Below are positions 8,281 to 16,803 of a DNA stretch of 64,000 nucleotides, piece by piece; within the stretch, counting starts at the first letter, position 1, and every line of letters starts with the position of its first letter. A program made the translations under genes and the position numbers. The DNA lies in NCBI GenBank assembly GCA_031963415.1, contig JASSUI010000001.1, positions 1,798,001-1,862,000 on the forward strand, read 5' to 3'. Source of the stretch: JASSUD01 sp031963415 (GTDB lineage Bacteria; Pseudomonadota; Gammaproteobacteria; Burkholderiales; Burkholderiaceae). The notes under the pieces are model-generated. The model made no database searches. It saw only the letters and a program-made list of their open reading frames with translations, and was not told the origin of the DNA.

Positions 8281-10002
8281 TTAAGTCGGTAAAGGTTTTG
8301 TGATGTTTAAGTTGGGCGTGCTAGTAACGATATTAGGCGTGATAAAAACCAGTAACTCACTTTTGCGATCGCTTTTTACACTGCGGCGAAAGAGTGCACC
8401 AATGAAAGGCAATCTACCAAGCCACGGCACGCGTACCACATCGGTTCGCTGATCTTGCGTGAAGATACCACCGATTGCCACGGTGCCTCCATTTTCAACT
8501 TGTACCTGTGTTTGTACATGCTTAGTGTTAATGGCTGGGCCTGATGAGGTGTTCTCCCCTACGCTGTCTTTTGCTACATCGATATCCAGTATGACATAGC
8601 CATTGGGCGTGATGTTCGGCGTAACCTCGAGTTTTAAGCCAGCGCGGCGAAATTGTACGCCAGATACGCCGTTGCCAACCTTAGCTTGATAGGGGAGTTC
8701 AGTTCCTTGTTCAATCAGCGCTTTAGTGCGATCAGCGGTGACCACTCGCGGACTAGAGAGAAGTTGTCCCTTTCCCTCTGATTCCAACATGCTTAATTCC
8801 AGCGCAATAAGGCGACTAGCGGCGGCACCAAATAAGGTTGTACTAGCCATCGCAGGGGCGAATCCTACTAGGGGTGAGGCAGGCAGGTTATATATTGTGC
8901 TGTTGTTTGTATTTTTACCTTCTCCTTTACCTTTGCCTTTGTTGGCGACGACGAAATGGCGCGATGCAAATTCATTAGATGGAGAGGAGTCGTTCATCCT
9001 ACCGCCGGCACCCAGTAGTGAGAGCCGTGCGCCTAAGCTTTGTGAAAAACCTTGGTCAGCTTCTACAATGCGCGCTTCAATCGATACTTGTTTAGTTGGC
9101 TGGTCAATGGCTAACAAAAGTGTTCGGATTTTTTGGATGTACTCTGCCACATCGGTGACAAAAAGCTGATTAGTCCGTTCATCTGCCATTGCCGCACCGC
9201 GTTTTGACAAGATGCGCTGGGTGCCGCTGCCACTTAATAATTTGCGTATATTTTCTGCACGCTGATAGCGCAATTCAAAAATCTGGCTTGTGAGCGGCTC
9301 AAGCTCGGCTGTTTTAGTTTGTGTTTCAAAGCGCTGCCTTTCTCTTTGTACTAATTCTTGTATCGGTGCGACCCAAATAATATTCCCGCGCCGCTGCATC
9401 GCAAGTCCGTGGCTATCGAGCAATAAATCAAAAGCACGACGCCATGGCACTTGATTAAGGCGCATAGAAACAGTGCCGTGCACCTGCTGGCTGGCAATAA
9501 TATTTAGGCCGGTAAAACGTGCAAAAGCCTGCAAGACAGTTGACAGTTCTGCTTGCTGAAATTCGAGTGTGATAGGCGTATTGGCGTTAATACGTGGGGT
9601 GGTTTGCGGGTTATTTTTGTGTTGCATCAAATGCTTAGCCAAGCTTTGCTTTGTCTGAATGGATGTTTGTTTAGCATGCTGTGCATTCTTCTTATTCAGT
9701 TCTAACTCTGTACTGCGGTCTAAGTTTTCAAAAGAGGTTTGCAGAGTCCGAGTAAATGCGAAAGAGGTCGGTGCGAATGATGTGTTTGCGGAAAAAGTGC
9801 CTTGCCGCTGACTCATTTTCTTATCGCTCATTACTTGCTTAGACGTGCTGTTATGCAGCTGCTTTATGGCTGTTGGCTCAATCTGAATAGGCAAGGGCGG
9901 CTTTAATGAAGAATTCGATGCGCAAGCAAAATCAGATAAAAAACAACCACTAAGCGCAGCGATTTGAATTCCTAATAAATAAAACCTTGTACGTAGTTTC
10001 AT
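8281..10002 (-). CDS. pilQ: Type IV pilus secretin PilQ
   Basis: 573 residues, with a signal sequence ending near residue 28 (LSGCFLSDFACAS). It forms the outer-membrane ring through which type IV pili and competence pili extend. Residues about 148-215 are an STN/AMIN-linked domain (ITLEFQQAELSTVLQAFARF, VPWRRAFDLLLDSHGL). A secretin N0/N1 region follows (ELRYQRAENIRKLLSGSG), then the secretin core with VEARIVEADQGFSQSLG and the signature from VTPNITPNGYVILDIDV to FTQDQRTDVVRVPWLGRLPF and LLVFITPNIV. Its ATG overlaps the stop of the upstream pilO/P gene (shared TCAT at 9999-10002), so translation is probably coupled. Confidence 0.94.
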   Translation of the reverse strand: MKLRTRFYLLGIQIAALSGCFLSDFACASNSSLKPPLPIQIEPTAIKQLHNSTSKQVMSDKKMSQRQGTFSANTSFAPTSFAFTRTLQTSFENLDRSTELELNKKNAQHAKQTSIQTKQSLAKHLMQHKNNPQTTPRINANTPITLEFQQAELSTVLQAFARFTGLNIIASQQVHGTVSMRLNQVPWRRAFDLLLDSHGLAMQRRGNIIWVAPIQELVQRERQRFETQTKTAELEPLTSQIFELRYQRAENIRKLLSGSGTQRILSKRGAAMADERTNQLFVTDVAEYIQKIRTLLLAIDQPTKQVSIEARIVEADQGFSQSLGARLSLLGAGGRMNDSSPSNEFASRHFVVANKGKGKGEGKNTNNSTIYNLPASPLVGFAPAMASTTLFGAAASRLIALELSMLESEGKGQLLSSPRVVTADRTKALIEQGTELPYQAKVGNGVSGVQFRRAGLKLEVTPNITPNGYVILDIDVAKDSVGENTSSGPAINTKHVQTQVQVENGGTVAIGGIFTQDQRTDVVRVPWLGRLPFIGALFRRSVKSDRKSELLVFITPNIVTSTPNLNITKPLPT

Positions 10003-10874
10003 AGCACTTTTTCCTTCAACGATAAAATGCGAGAGCCTTGCTCGCTGTCGAGAAAGAGTGCTGTATCTTCAATACGCGTTACCGCTGCGCCATCTAATGC
10101 ATCGCCAATACGTAAGAGCAAAAAATTATCAGCTGCCTGAACCAATGCTACGCGCGCTCCATTTTGCTGGAGCACGCCTACTAACTCCCAAGGTGTGAGC
10201 ATAAGCGTAGCGCCTGAAGTAGGCGATGAAGTTCCCCTCCATTCTTGGAAAGGGTTAGATAAATTTGCCAACGTAATATCAATTGTGGATGACATTTTTA
10301 TTGGTTGAGGCACGCCAATTACACGTAAGGTTGCCTCAAGCGCTAGCAAGCCGCTTTTCTGCGCAGTCAATTGCACAGAAACAGGAATCACAGGAAAGGG
10401 TAAGTAAGCTAAATGCGCAGCAAAATTTGCCAAACCTGTAAATGATCCGTTGATTTGGAGCTTTAATAAGCGTTCTCGCCAATCGACTTGGGCCGTGATG
10501 GTGCCCGGCGCAAATTGCTCAAATGCAAGACCACTACGTGTCACCGCTGTCGCAAAAATCTGCCATAAATACACATCATCAAGTAACGCTTCATCTGTGG
10601 CTTGGTCATTAGCTGCTAGTGCCGCAGCACGCTGGCGTAAATTTGGTAAATCAGCTACGGTGACCTTAGCTGCTTGTACGCGAGTTGCTAATTTAGTGAC
10701 TGCACTTTTCCTGCTCGCATCGCTTACCGTTTGCGCAGCCGTCCAAAGATAACGACTGGCTATAAAAGTTAACCAAATAATTCCTATCACTACGCTTACG
10801 CGCTGTAACTTAGACCAAGTTTCAAGCGGTTGCGTGAAGCTATGCAATAGATGGTTGAGAGAGAGATCTCGCAT
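9999..10874 (-). CDS. PilO-PilP fusion, type IV pilus alignment complex
   Basis: 291 residues. Residues 1-190 resemble PilO: a short cytoplasmic start, one membrane helix (VSVVIGIIWLTFIASRYLW, about 25-45), a coiled segment, then a periplasmic ferredoxin-like domain (LKLQINGSFTGLANFAAHLAYLPFPV). Residues about 200-291 resemble the PilP homology domain (NPFQEWRG, PWELVGVLQQNGARVALV, RIGDALDGAAVTRIEDTALFL). PilO and PilP are normally separate proteins linking the PilM/PilN platform to PilQ. A single frame with no internal stop suggests a fusion. It lacks the PilP lipoprotein signal, since anchoring comes from the PilO helix. Whether this fusion is general in relatives I cannot tell from the sequence. 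Confidence 0.75.
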   Translation of the reverse strand: MRDLSLNHLLHSFTQPLETWSKLQRVSVVIGIIWLTFIASRYLWTAAQTVSDASRKSAVTKLATRVQAAKVTVADLPNLRQRAAALAANDQATDEALLDDVYLWQIFATAVTRSGLAFEQFAPGTITAQVDWRERLLKLQINGSFTGLANFAAHLAYLPFPVIPVSVQLTAQKSGLLALEATLRVIGVPQPIKMSSTIDITLANLSNPFQEWRGTSSPTSGATLMLTPWELVGVLQQNGARVALVQAADNFLLLRIGDALDGAAVTRIEDTALFLDSEQGSRILSLKEKVL

Positions 10875-10895
10875 ACATAAACTCAGCGTGTTTTA

Positions 10896-11062
10896 AAACC
10901 TATCCACAAATTGCCTAAAAGGCTGTGATTTGCGAAGCTGTCAAACTCTGGACGGTGCTTGCAATCCTCATGTACCTCCACGGAAACGAAAGTTGCTACA
11001 AGGTTTGGCTAACTCAGAATCTCCCTCGACTGGCAACCTTTTAGATAATTTGTAGACAAGTT
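10896..11062. repeat. Palindromic element, family P4, diverged
   Basis: The left end CACAAATTGCCTAAAAGG and right end CCTTTTAGATAATTTGT are inverted. The interior keeps GACGGTGCTTGCAATCCTCATGTAC, parts of which match the two near-identical P4 copies at 43698 and 61194. It occupies the 204-base gap between pilN and the pilO/P gene. Confidence 0.6.
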
Positions 11063-11078
11063 ATTGGAGAAGGCTCGC

Positions 11079-11843
11079 TTAGGCTGTGAAACAGGTACTT
11101 TTTTTGGGGGCTTTGGGTAAATCAGAGAGAGAAGGGTTGGGGCGCGATGAAGAGCCAGCGCTAAGATTTACCGAAAACGTTAAACCAATCGGTGTTATCG
11201 CCTTCGCCCTTATCTGAGTGTTAGGTGGCATACGGTGCTGCACTTGTGTCACTTCCACGTTAGCGAAATTTGCTGTTTGTTTAAGGAACTGCACCCACTG
11301 GCTCAGTGCTGCATAGTCGCTTGCGATACCGCAAATAGTATGTACCCCTGATTCGATTTTTAATTGCGTCACGCTTACGTTAGTCTCTTTAAATTGCGAT
11401 AAAGCATTGAGTAATGTCGTTAATGCAAGCCGCTCTGGGGTTAGATGGGTTAGCGCTTTTATTCGACGTTGCTGGGTCGTCATTAAAGTATTAAGGCGTT
11501 GATTTTCAGCGAGTTGTGGCTGTAACTCGTCTAATTGACGCTGTAAATTTTTTTCATTTTGAGCCGCTCGATTAGCGTCGCTCGATTGGCGATATTGCAC
11601 GATGCTCGCAATGATTAAGCCAATGCAAGCAGCTAGCGCAAACTCACTACGCCGCCAACGTCGGCAACGCTGTGCGCGTAGATGCCGGTAGGGTAATAAA
11701 TTAAAACCCTGCAATGGAAAATTAAAAAATCTCTGCGTTGCTTTTGCAGCAAAGAACACCTTCGCTTGCAGCGCGCAAATACGGCAAAAAGATAGGATGC
11801 CGCTACAGAAGTTATGCAGAGATTTTTTAAATGAATCTGTCAT
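11079..11843 (-). CDS. pilN: Type IV pilus inner-membrane protein PilN with repeat-derived N-terminus
   Basis: 254 residues. The PilN core starts at FNLLPYRHLRAQR (residues 47-59), the family's PilM-binding N-terminal motif. It continues with one membrane helix (ALAACIGLIIASIV, about 69-82), a coiled coil (QNEKNLQRQLDELQPQLAEN) and the periplasmic ferredoxin-like domain. The first 46 residues are not PilN-like. Codons about 5-41 are encoded by a palindromic element (11722-11830) whose perfect 15-base inverted repeats read in frame. In the family the NLLPYR motif lies within a few residues of the start, so an element has probably inserted here and supplied a new start. Function may be kept, because the insertion lies before the motif. 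Alternatively, translation could begin closer to the motif at a non-ATG codon. Confidence 0.85.
   Translation of the reverse strand: MTDSFKKSLHNFCSGILSFCRICALQAKVFFAAKATQRFFNFPLQGFNLLPYRHLRAQRCRRWRRSEFALAACIGLIIASIVQYRQSSDANRAAQNEKNLQRQLDELQPQLAENQRLNTLMTTQQRRIKALTHLTPERLALTTLLNALSQFKETNVSVTQLKIESGVHTICGIASDYAALSQWVQFLKQTANFANVEVTQVQHRMPPNTQIRAKAITPIGLTFSVNLSAGSSSRPNPSLSDLPKAPKKSTCFTA
11722..11830. repeat. P3 palindromic element inside the pilN coding region
   Basis: TTAAAAAATCTCTGC (11722-11736) and GCAGAGATTTTTTAA (11816-11830) are perfect inverted repeats of 15 bases. The arms carry the TCTCTGC motif shared with the P3 elements at 8161 and 25166. On the minus strand it is translated as part of pilN (residues about 5-41). 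Confidence 0.75.
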
Positions 11844-11979
11844 CTTATTGTTTATTTAGAATTTTTTAGGACGCTACCTAGGGGGTTCCTGATGGCATTG
11901 GATCTTCATTGCAAGTACAACAGGTCTTTGCTGTAAGGTGTAGCGCCACTAGGGAAAATCTAAAGCACTGTCTTAATTT

Positions 11980-12080
11980 GAACCGGTTTAGGATTTTTCT
12001 AGTGGCTTTGTGCCGTTACTGCCAGTACAACTACGGCAGCAAGAAGGCACCAGGGCAGGAGGAAAAAACTAAGCGGGTTC
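11980..12080. repeat. Palindromic element, family P1
   Basis: Left arm AACCGGTTTAGGATTTTTCT, right arm AGGAAAAAACTAAGCGGGTT, centre GCCGTTACTGCCAGTAC. It lies in the 252-base gap between pilM and pilN, genes that normally abut or overlap. The rest of the gap (11844-11979) holds no recognisable gene. Confidence 0.65.
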
Positions 12081-12095
12081 TGTCAATATTTCGCT

Positions 12096-13091
12096 TCACT
12101 CATGTGCCAATACACCGCGCAAAGCGAGCCCAAAGGACACCGCAAATGATGTGCTTTGTTGATGACTGAAAGAAGCGTTTTTATTGGTTCTGCAATAAAG
12201 TGAAGCATCAAAAACGCAAATATTGCATTTCAGTGCTTCACCCACTTCTTCTAGATTGATGGCTATCGTATTCAGCATGTCGATTTCACCGGTGATAAAA
12301 GCTTGCTGTGGCGCTTCAATTTGAGCTTGGTATTGAAGTCTGTCGATAAATGCTGGTTTGACTAAATCCAAGCCGGAAAAAAACAGCTCGTGTTGGATAC
12401 AGTGTTCGCGCACAAACCAAACACAGATTTGGCGTTCACCTAGCCAGATGACGCTGTACAAAGCGTCGGGGGTGAGAGTGAAGAGGGCAGCGAAACGGCA
12501 AGCACGTAGCGCAGCAGAACCTTCCTCGTCGATAGCGGTTAATTTCAGTCCCGCTTGAGTCGCTATTTCAATGCATGTTTCAACATAGTGACGTGGAGCT
12601 GCAGCAATCATTAAGCGCTCAGAATGCTCCGTTTGTTTCAGTGCTGCCGGCTGACACCAATCAATGGCTAATTCGGAGGCTTCTATCCTGAACAAGCGTT
12701 CTGCCTCTGCTGATACTGCCGCCTCAAGTGTATCTAGCGGTGTGGATGTTAATACTGGAGTCGGCAAAGTTAGCTGAGAAACCGACGTTTCACCAAATAA
12801 AATGGCTGCGCTGGGTAATGCCATCACTACACGGCTTGCTTTTATTAGACTTCGTTTGGATATGCACAACGCATCCGCTATAGCTGAAGCGATTGTGATG
12901 ACATCAGTAAATTCTGTGCCAATTACAGCCCCGACAGGTAATGCGAGTTGTGCCATATGTATCAGATGAATAGCTGATTGGGCGGGCCAGCAGCGGCTTA
13001 AAACGACGACTCGTACGGCTGTTGGCTGAATTTCAATGCCTATTGCACGTTGGCCCAGCGCGAGGCTAATACAAGAAGGCAGCATGAACAT
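12096..13091 (-). CDS. pilM: Type IV pilus assembly protein PilM (actin-like ATPase)
   Basis: 331 residues. PilM is a cytoplasmic actin/FtsA-like ATPase that binds the N-terminus of PilN and couples it to the pilus motor. Visible family features are an N-terminal phosphate-binding strand (AIGIEIQPTAVRVVVLSR), KASRVVMALPSAAILF, the VSAEAERLFRIEASELAIDW helix, MIAAAPRHYVETCIEIATQAGLKLTAIDEEGSAALRA, and a late FITGEID strand. It is the first gene of the pil series and divergent from mrcA, as in many Proteobacteria. A P1 palindrome ends about 10 bases before its start, so any promoter must be in or beyond the element. Sequence identity to typical PilM looks modest, but synteny supports the call. 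Confidence 0.88.
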   Translation of the reverse strand: MFMLPSCISLALGQRAIGIEIQPTAVRVVVLSRCWPAQSAIHLIHMAQLALPVGAVIGTEFTDVITIASAIADALCISKRSLIKASRVVMALPSAAILFGETSVSQLTLPTPVLTSTPLDTLEAAVSAEAERLFRIEASELAIDWCQPAALKQTEHSERLMIAAAPRHYVETCIEIATQAGLKLTAIDEEGSAALRACRFAALFTLTPDALYSVIWLGERQICVWFVREHCIQHELFFSGLDLVKPAFIDRLQYQAQIEAPQQAFITGEIDMLNTIAINLEEVGEALKCNICVFDASLYCRTNKNASFSHQQSTSFAVSFGLALRGVLAHE

Positions 13092-13100
13092 TCCTTGGGG

Positions 13101-13186
13101 AACCTGTTTTGGATTTTCCTCGCAGCCTTGCCATACGTCTTGTACTAGCTGTGTCGGCGCGAGGCTGCTAGGAAAACCCTAAACTT
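13101..13186. repeat. Palindromic element, family P1
   Basis: Left arm AACCTGTTTTGGATTTTCCT, right arm AGGAAAACCCTAAACTT, core GCCATACGTCTTGTACTAGC. It lies directly upstream of pilM in the 350-base pilM-mrcA divergent spacer. The rest of the spacer (13187-13441) shows no gene and presumably holds the mrcA promoter. Confidence 0.7.
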
Positions 13187-13441
13187 AAATAATTGATGAG
13201 GACATTTTGTCAACGCACGCGGCGAGAAAATACTCAGCCAAATGGCTAATCCTGTGTTTGAGAACGTCTATATAACCACCTCTGGTGGCAGGATGACTAA
13301 TTAGTTTTTTTGCTGTACTTAGTTGTACTGTCTAAGCACTCCCTGGTCTTTGGAGTTGTGCAGGGGGGCCTTTACACAGCGCTTCCCTAGCAAAAATAGC
13401 AAGGGCGGCTATAATCTCCCGATTAATTTCTATTTATTGAT

Positions 13442-15937
13442 ATGGCTGACTCGACGGATCGATCTTCTAAACCACGCCCTCCTAAAGCGAAAGCGCGTTC
13501 TATTTGGCTCAAAATTTTTGTTTGGCTAGGCTTGCCCACGCTGCTATTAGCGCTGACGGGGGCTTTGGTGTTTGTTTATGCGTTGATTGTGATGGCCTCT
13601 AATCTGCCTTCGCTTGATACGTTAACGGATTACCGGCCTAAGATGCCTTTGCGCATTTACACAAAAGATCATGTGCTAATTGGTGAGTTTGGAGCTGAAA
13701 GACGTGAGATGGTGAAGCTTGAAGCGATGCCAGAGACACTAAAAAACGCCATCTTAGCCATCGAAGACAACCGCTTTTACACACATGGCGGGGTGGACTT
13801 CATCGGTATCTTACGAGCCACAGTGGTTGATATTCTTCACCGAGGTAATGCGCAAGGCGCGAGTACGATCACGATGCAGGTTGCGCGTAATTTCTTTTTA
13901 ACGCGTGAGAAAACCTATTTACGCAAGCTCTATGAAATGTTGCTTGCCTACAATATTGAGTCTGTTTTGACTAAAGATGAGATTCTTGAGTTGTACATGA
14001 ATCAAATCTATCTTGGTCAACGTGCTTATGGTTTTGCCGCCGCAGCACGTGTTTATTTTGGCAAAGATCTCTCCAAAATTACCCTTGCTCAAGCTGCGAT
14101 GCTCGCAGGGCTACCCAAAGCTCCCTCTGCCTATAACCCCATCGTCAATCCTAAGCGCGCAAAAACGCGTCAGCAGTATATTTTGAAGCGCATGCTAGAG
14201 CTTGGTTACATTAACCAGCCGCAATATGAGCAAGCGATTAATGAAGAAATAGAAGTGCAAAGCGCTGGCAATGAATTTAAGGTGCACGCGGAATACGTCG
14301 CAGAAATGGTGCGGCAAAAAATCTTTGAGCAATACCACGAGGAAGCATATACACGTGGTTTGAGGGTGATTACGACGCTTGATTCAGCCGATCAGGAAGC
14401 GGCCTATAAGGCCGTGCGGCGTGGCATTATGAATTATGAGCGGCGTCACGGTTATCGTGGGCCAGAAGCCTTTATTACACTGCCAGAAAGAGCGACTGAA
14501 GCAGAGGAGGCTATTAACGATGCGCTGCTAGCTCGACCTAATGGCGGAGAATTTGTGCCAGCCGTGGTGATGTTGGTTAAAGGGAAAACAGTCTTCGCCG
14601 AAATGCTTGATGGCACGAAGGTATCTATTACTGGAGATGCCTTGCGCTTTGCTGCGGCGTCCCTCAGAGTGAATGCGCCGAACAATAAAAGAATTAGACC
14701 CGGTGCAGTCATTCGTCTAGTTAAAAATCCACAAGGCGAATGGGAAATTACACAGTTGCCTCAGCTGGAAGGTGCTCTGGTTTCGTTAACTCCACAAGAT
14801 GGCGCCATTCGCGCGTTGGTTGGTGGCTTTGACTTTAATAAAAACAAATTCAACCATATTACTCAAGCATGGCGGCAACCAGGCTCGAGCTTTAAGCCTT
14901 TTATTTATTCGGCTGCGCTTGATAAAGGTGTATTGCCAGCAACAGTTATTAATGATGCGCCGCTCTCTTTGAGTGTAGAGCAAACGGGCGGAGAAGAATG
15001 GACACCGAAGAATTATGGAGGTCGCTATTCAGGGGCAATCACGCTGCGCACGGCGTTGGAAAAATCAGTGAACTTGGCTTCTATCCGCATCTTGAACCAT
15101 ATTGGGGCGAAGTATGGGCAAGAATATGTGACGCAGAAATTTGGTTTCGATGCCGATAAAACACCACCCTATCTGTCGATGGCACTGGGTACAGGATTGG
15201 TGACTCCTTGGCAGTTGGCACGCGCTTACGCGGTGTTTGCGAATGGCGGCTACCGCATTAATCCCTACGTGATTGATGAAGTGACGGATGCAGAGGGCAC
15301 AGTACTTTCGCGCGCCGAGCCGTTGGTGGCAGGGCAAGGTGCGCCGCATGTGCTCGATCCTCGCAATGAATACATTATGACTGACTTGCTGCAGTCGGTT
15401 GCTCAACATGGTACAGGGGCACGTACTAATGTACTGAACCGCAATGATCTGGCCGGTAAAACAGGGACCACTAACGATTCACTTGATACCTGGTTCGCGG
15501 GTTTTCAGCCTACGCTTACGGCGGTGGCATGGCTTGGTTATGACCAACCAAAAAGCTTAGGAGATCGAGAAACAGGCGGTGGCTTAGCGTTGCCGATATG
15601 GATCGATTACATGCGCCAAGCGTTACGTAATGTACCGGCTTATCAATGGCCGCAGCCACCGGGTGTGGTAGAGATTGATGATGAGCTTTATTACGATACC
15701 TTTAGGCCAGGCAAGGGTTTTGTTGAAAAAATAGGTTTTGATGACGAACCGCTGACAGGTGATACAAATGATTTGTCTGCCTCAACAGCCGCTGCCACTG
15801 CGGAACGTGACGCAGGTATGACTTCTCCTGCTGCGGCTACCATTGAGAATAATTCAGCAAATAGCCCAGACGCTTTGCAAAATGAAGTGAATGATGCTGA
15901 GAAGCAAAGCATTCTTAATATCTTTGATGAGGAATAA
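13442..15937 (+). CDS. mrcA: Penicillin-binding protein 1A (bifunctional murein synthase)
   Basis: 831 residues. It polymerises lipid II and cross-links peptides in the periplasm. A cytoplasmic basic tail and one membrane helix (about 27-50) come first. Next is the GT51 glycosyltransferase domain with catalytic Glu in AIEDNRFYTHGG (about 107), TITMQVARNFFL and the ILELYMNQIYLGQRAYG motif. An OB-like insertion (about 310-440) precedes the transpeptidase with SxxK in QPGSSFKPF (about 481), SVN (about 542) and KTGT (about 673). All catalytic motifs are present. It is divergent from pilM and convergent with cyaY. An upstream frame from 13323 is open in another register and is not part of this gene. 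Confidence 0.97.
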   Translation: MADSTDRSSKPRPPKAKARSIWLKIFVWLGLPTLLLALTGALVFVYALIVMASNLPSLDTLTDYRPKMPLRIYTKDHVLIGEFGAERREMVKLEAMPETLKNAILAIEDNRFYTHGGVDFIGILRATVVDILHRGNAQGASTITMQVARNFFLTREKTYLRKLYEMLLAYNIESVLTKDEILELYMNQIYLGQRAYGFAAAARVYFGKDLSKITLAQAAMLAGLPKAPSAYNPIVNPKRAKTRQQYILKRMLELGYINQPQYEQAINEEIEVQSAGNEFKVHAEYVAEMVRQKIFEQYHEEAYTRGLRVITTLDSADQEAAYKAVRRGIMNYERRHGYRGPEAFITLPERATEAEEAINDALLARPNGGEFVPAVVMLVKGKTVFAEMLDGTKVSITGDALRFAAASLRVNAPNNKRIRPGAVIRLVKNPQGEWEITQLPQLEGALVSLTPQDGAIRALVGGFDFNKNKFNHITQAWRQPGSSFKPFIYSAALDKGVLPATVINDAPLSLSVEQTGGEEWTPKNYGGRYSGAITLRTALEKSVNLASIRILNHIGAKYGQEYVTQKFGFDADKTPPYLSMALGTGLVTPWQLARAYAVFANGGYRINPYVIDEVTDAEGTVLSRAEPLVAGQGAPHVLDPRNEYIMTDLLQSVAQHGTGARTNVLNRNDLAGKTGTTNDSLDTWFAGFQPTLTAVAWLGYDQPKSLGDRETGGGLALPIWIDYMRQALRNVPAYQWPQPPGVVEIDDELYYDTFRPGKGFVEKIGFDDEPLTGDTNDLSASTAAATAERDAGMTSPAAATIENNSANSPDALQNEVNDAEKQSILNIFDEE

Positions 15938-15968
15938 GGTCTGGTCGTAGGAGTGTTAGTTCTTAATG

Positions 15969-16014
15969 CCTGTTTATGATCTCTAAAGAAGAAATATAAG
16001 AGATCATGAGCAGG
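15969..16014. terminator. Hairpin between convergent mrcA and cyaY
   Basis: CCTGTTTATGATCTCT (15969-15984) pairs with AGAGATCATGAGCAGG (15999-16014) with few mismatches around a 14-base loop. It lies between two convergent stop codons and probably ends both transcripts. The CCTGTT-GATCTCT arm also occurs at the ends of P5 elements (53768, 55058), so it may be a solo element end. Confidence 0.55.
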
Positions 16015-16037
16015 TTATTAAACAACTTGCATCAGGC

Positions 16038-16358
16038 TTAAGAAGCAGAAAATTCAATCTTCTCTTGCGCTTGTTCACTTACATAATGGCTAAGCGCAGT
16101 GAAGAATTCAGTTTTGTTGCGAGTATCGCGCCAAGCACCGTCTTGGTATTGGTAATGAAAACCTCCCGCTTTAGCCGCAATCCAAATTTCGTGCATCGCG
16201 GGTTGTAGATTGATGATAATTTTGCTGCGGTTCTCAAATTCGAGCGTCAGCACATTACCGCTGCGTTCAATATCGATGTCGGCGCCACTTGCATCTACAA
16301 TGCTTTCGATGCGGCTAAGCGTAGCCTCGGCAAGCGTGAAGAACTCATTATCTGTCAT
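16038..16358 (-). CDS. cyaY: Frataxin-like iron protein CyaY
   Basis: 106 residues, the usual length. CyaY binds ferrous iron at an acidic ridge and modulates iron-sulfur cluster assembly on IscS. Motifs seen are the acidic first helix (EFFTLAEATLSRIESIVDASGADIDIE), the NVLTLEFENRSKIIINLQPAMHEIWIAAKAGGFHY sheet (with the N-x-Q-x3-x-I-W family signature), and WRDTRNKTEFFTALSHYV. A GGAG ribosome-binding site precedes the start. The start is 18 bases from a well-conserved P1 palindrome (16377-16482), so the promoter must be in or beyond that element. Confidence 0.95.
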   Translation of the reverse strand: MTDNEFFTLAEATLSRIESIVDASGADIDIERSGNVLTLEFENRSKIIINLQPAMHEIWIAAKAGGFHYQYQDGAWRDTRNKTEFFTALSHYVSEQAQEKIEFSAS

Positions 16359-16376
16359 GTTATACTCCGTCGACCT

Positions 16377-16482
16377 TAAAACCTGTTTAGGCTCTCCCTG
16401 GCGCCCTTGCGCCGCCTTGCCGTACTAGCTGTACTGTCTGCAGCGGCGCAAGGCCACCAGGAAAACCCTAAACAGGTTTTAA
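16377..16482. repeat. Palindromic element, family P1, best conserved copy
   Basis: Arms TTAAAACCTGTTTAGG and CCTAAACAGGTTTTAA are perfect inverted repeats. The inner arms CCTGGCGCCCTTGCGCCGC and GCGGCGCAAGGCCACCAGG pair with few mismatches. The core is TTGCCGTACTAGCTGTACTG. It lies between divergent cyaY and lptM. Confidence 0.85.
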
Positions 16483-16599
16483 GTTTGTGGGGTGGGGCTT
16501 TGTAAACTAGCTGGAAGCGGCATCATGTCTGCTAGATCCAGGTTATGCAGACCCTCTTCATAGCCTGTTTAGGCTCTCAAAAAAATCTTTGGTCTAGCT

Positions 16600-16800
16600 A
16601 TGAAAGTTACTTTTAAAGTTAGCGCGATTGTAGCGGTTTTCTGCGCACTGACTTTTATCTATGGTTGCGGGCAGCGAGGGCCACTATATTTACCGAAGGT
16701 GCCAGCGCCGCCAGCGGATGTTGAGATAGAAGCAGAACCATCGAGCACGGCGACCTTGCCTACTACCTTACCTTCTTCATCCCCTTCAATTTCCCCTTAA
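16600..16800 (+). CDS. lptM: LptM (YifL-type) small lipoprotein
   Basis: 66 residues. The signal peptide ends in a lipobox (FIYGCGQRGPLYLP, Cys about residue 24), and the motif C-G-Q-x-G-P-L-Y-L-P is diagnostic of the LptM/YifL family. A Pro/Ser/Thr-rich tail follows. LptM helps the LPS translocon protein LptD mature in the outer membrane. Its stop is three bases before the lysA start, so the two are cotranscribed, as is usual in Proteobacteria. Confidence 0.9.
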   Translation: MKVTFKVSAIVAVFCALTFIYGCGQRGPLYLPKVPAPPADVEIEAEPSSTATLPTTLPSSSPSISP

Positions 16801-16803
16801 GCC

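Noticed and set aside
13323..13529. Frame overlapping the mrcA start in another register
   Set aside because: There is no ribosome-binding site and no protein-like pattern. mrcA from 13442 explains the sequence.
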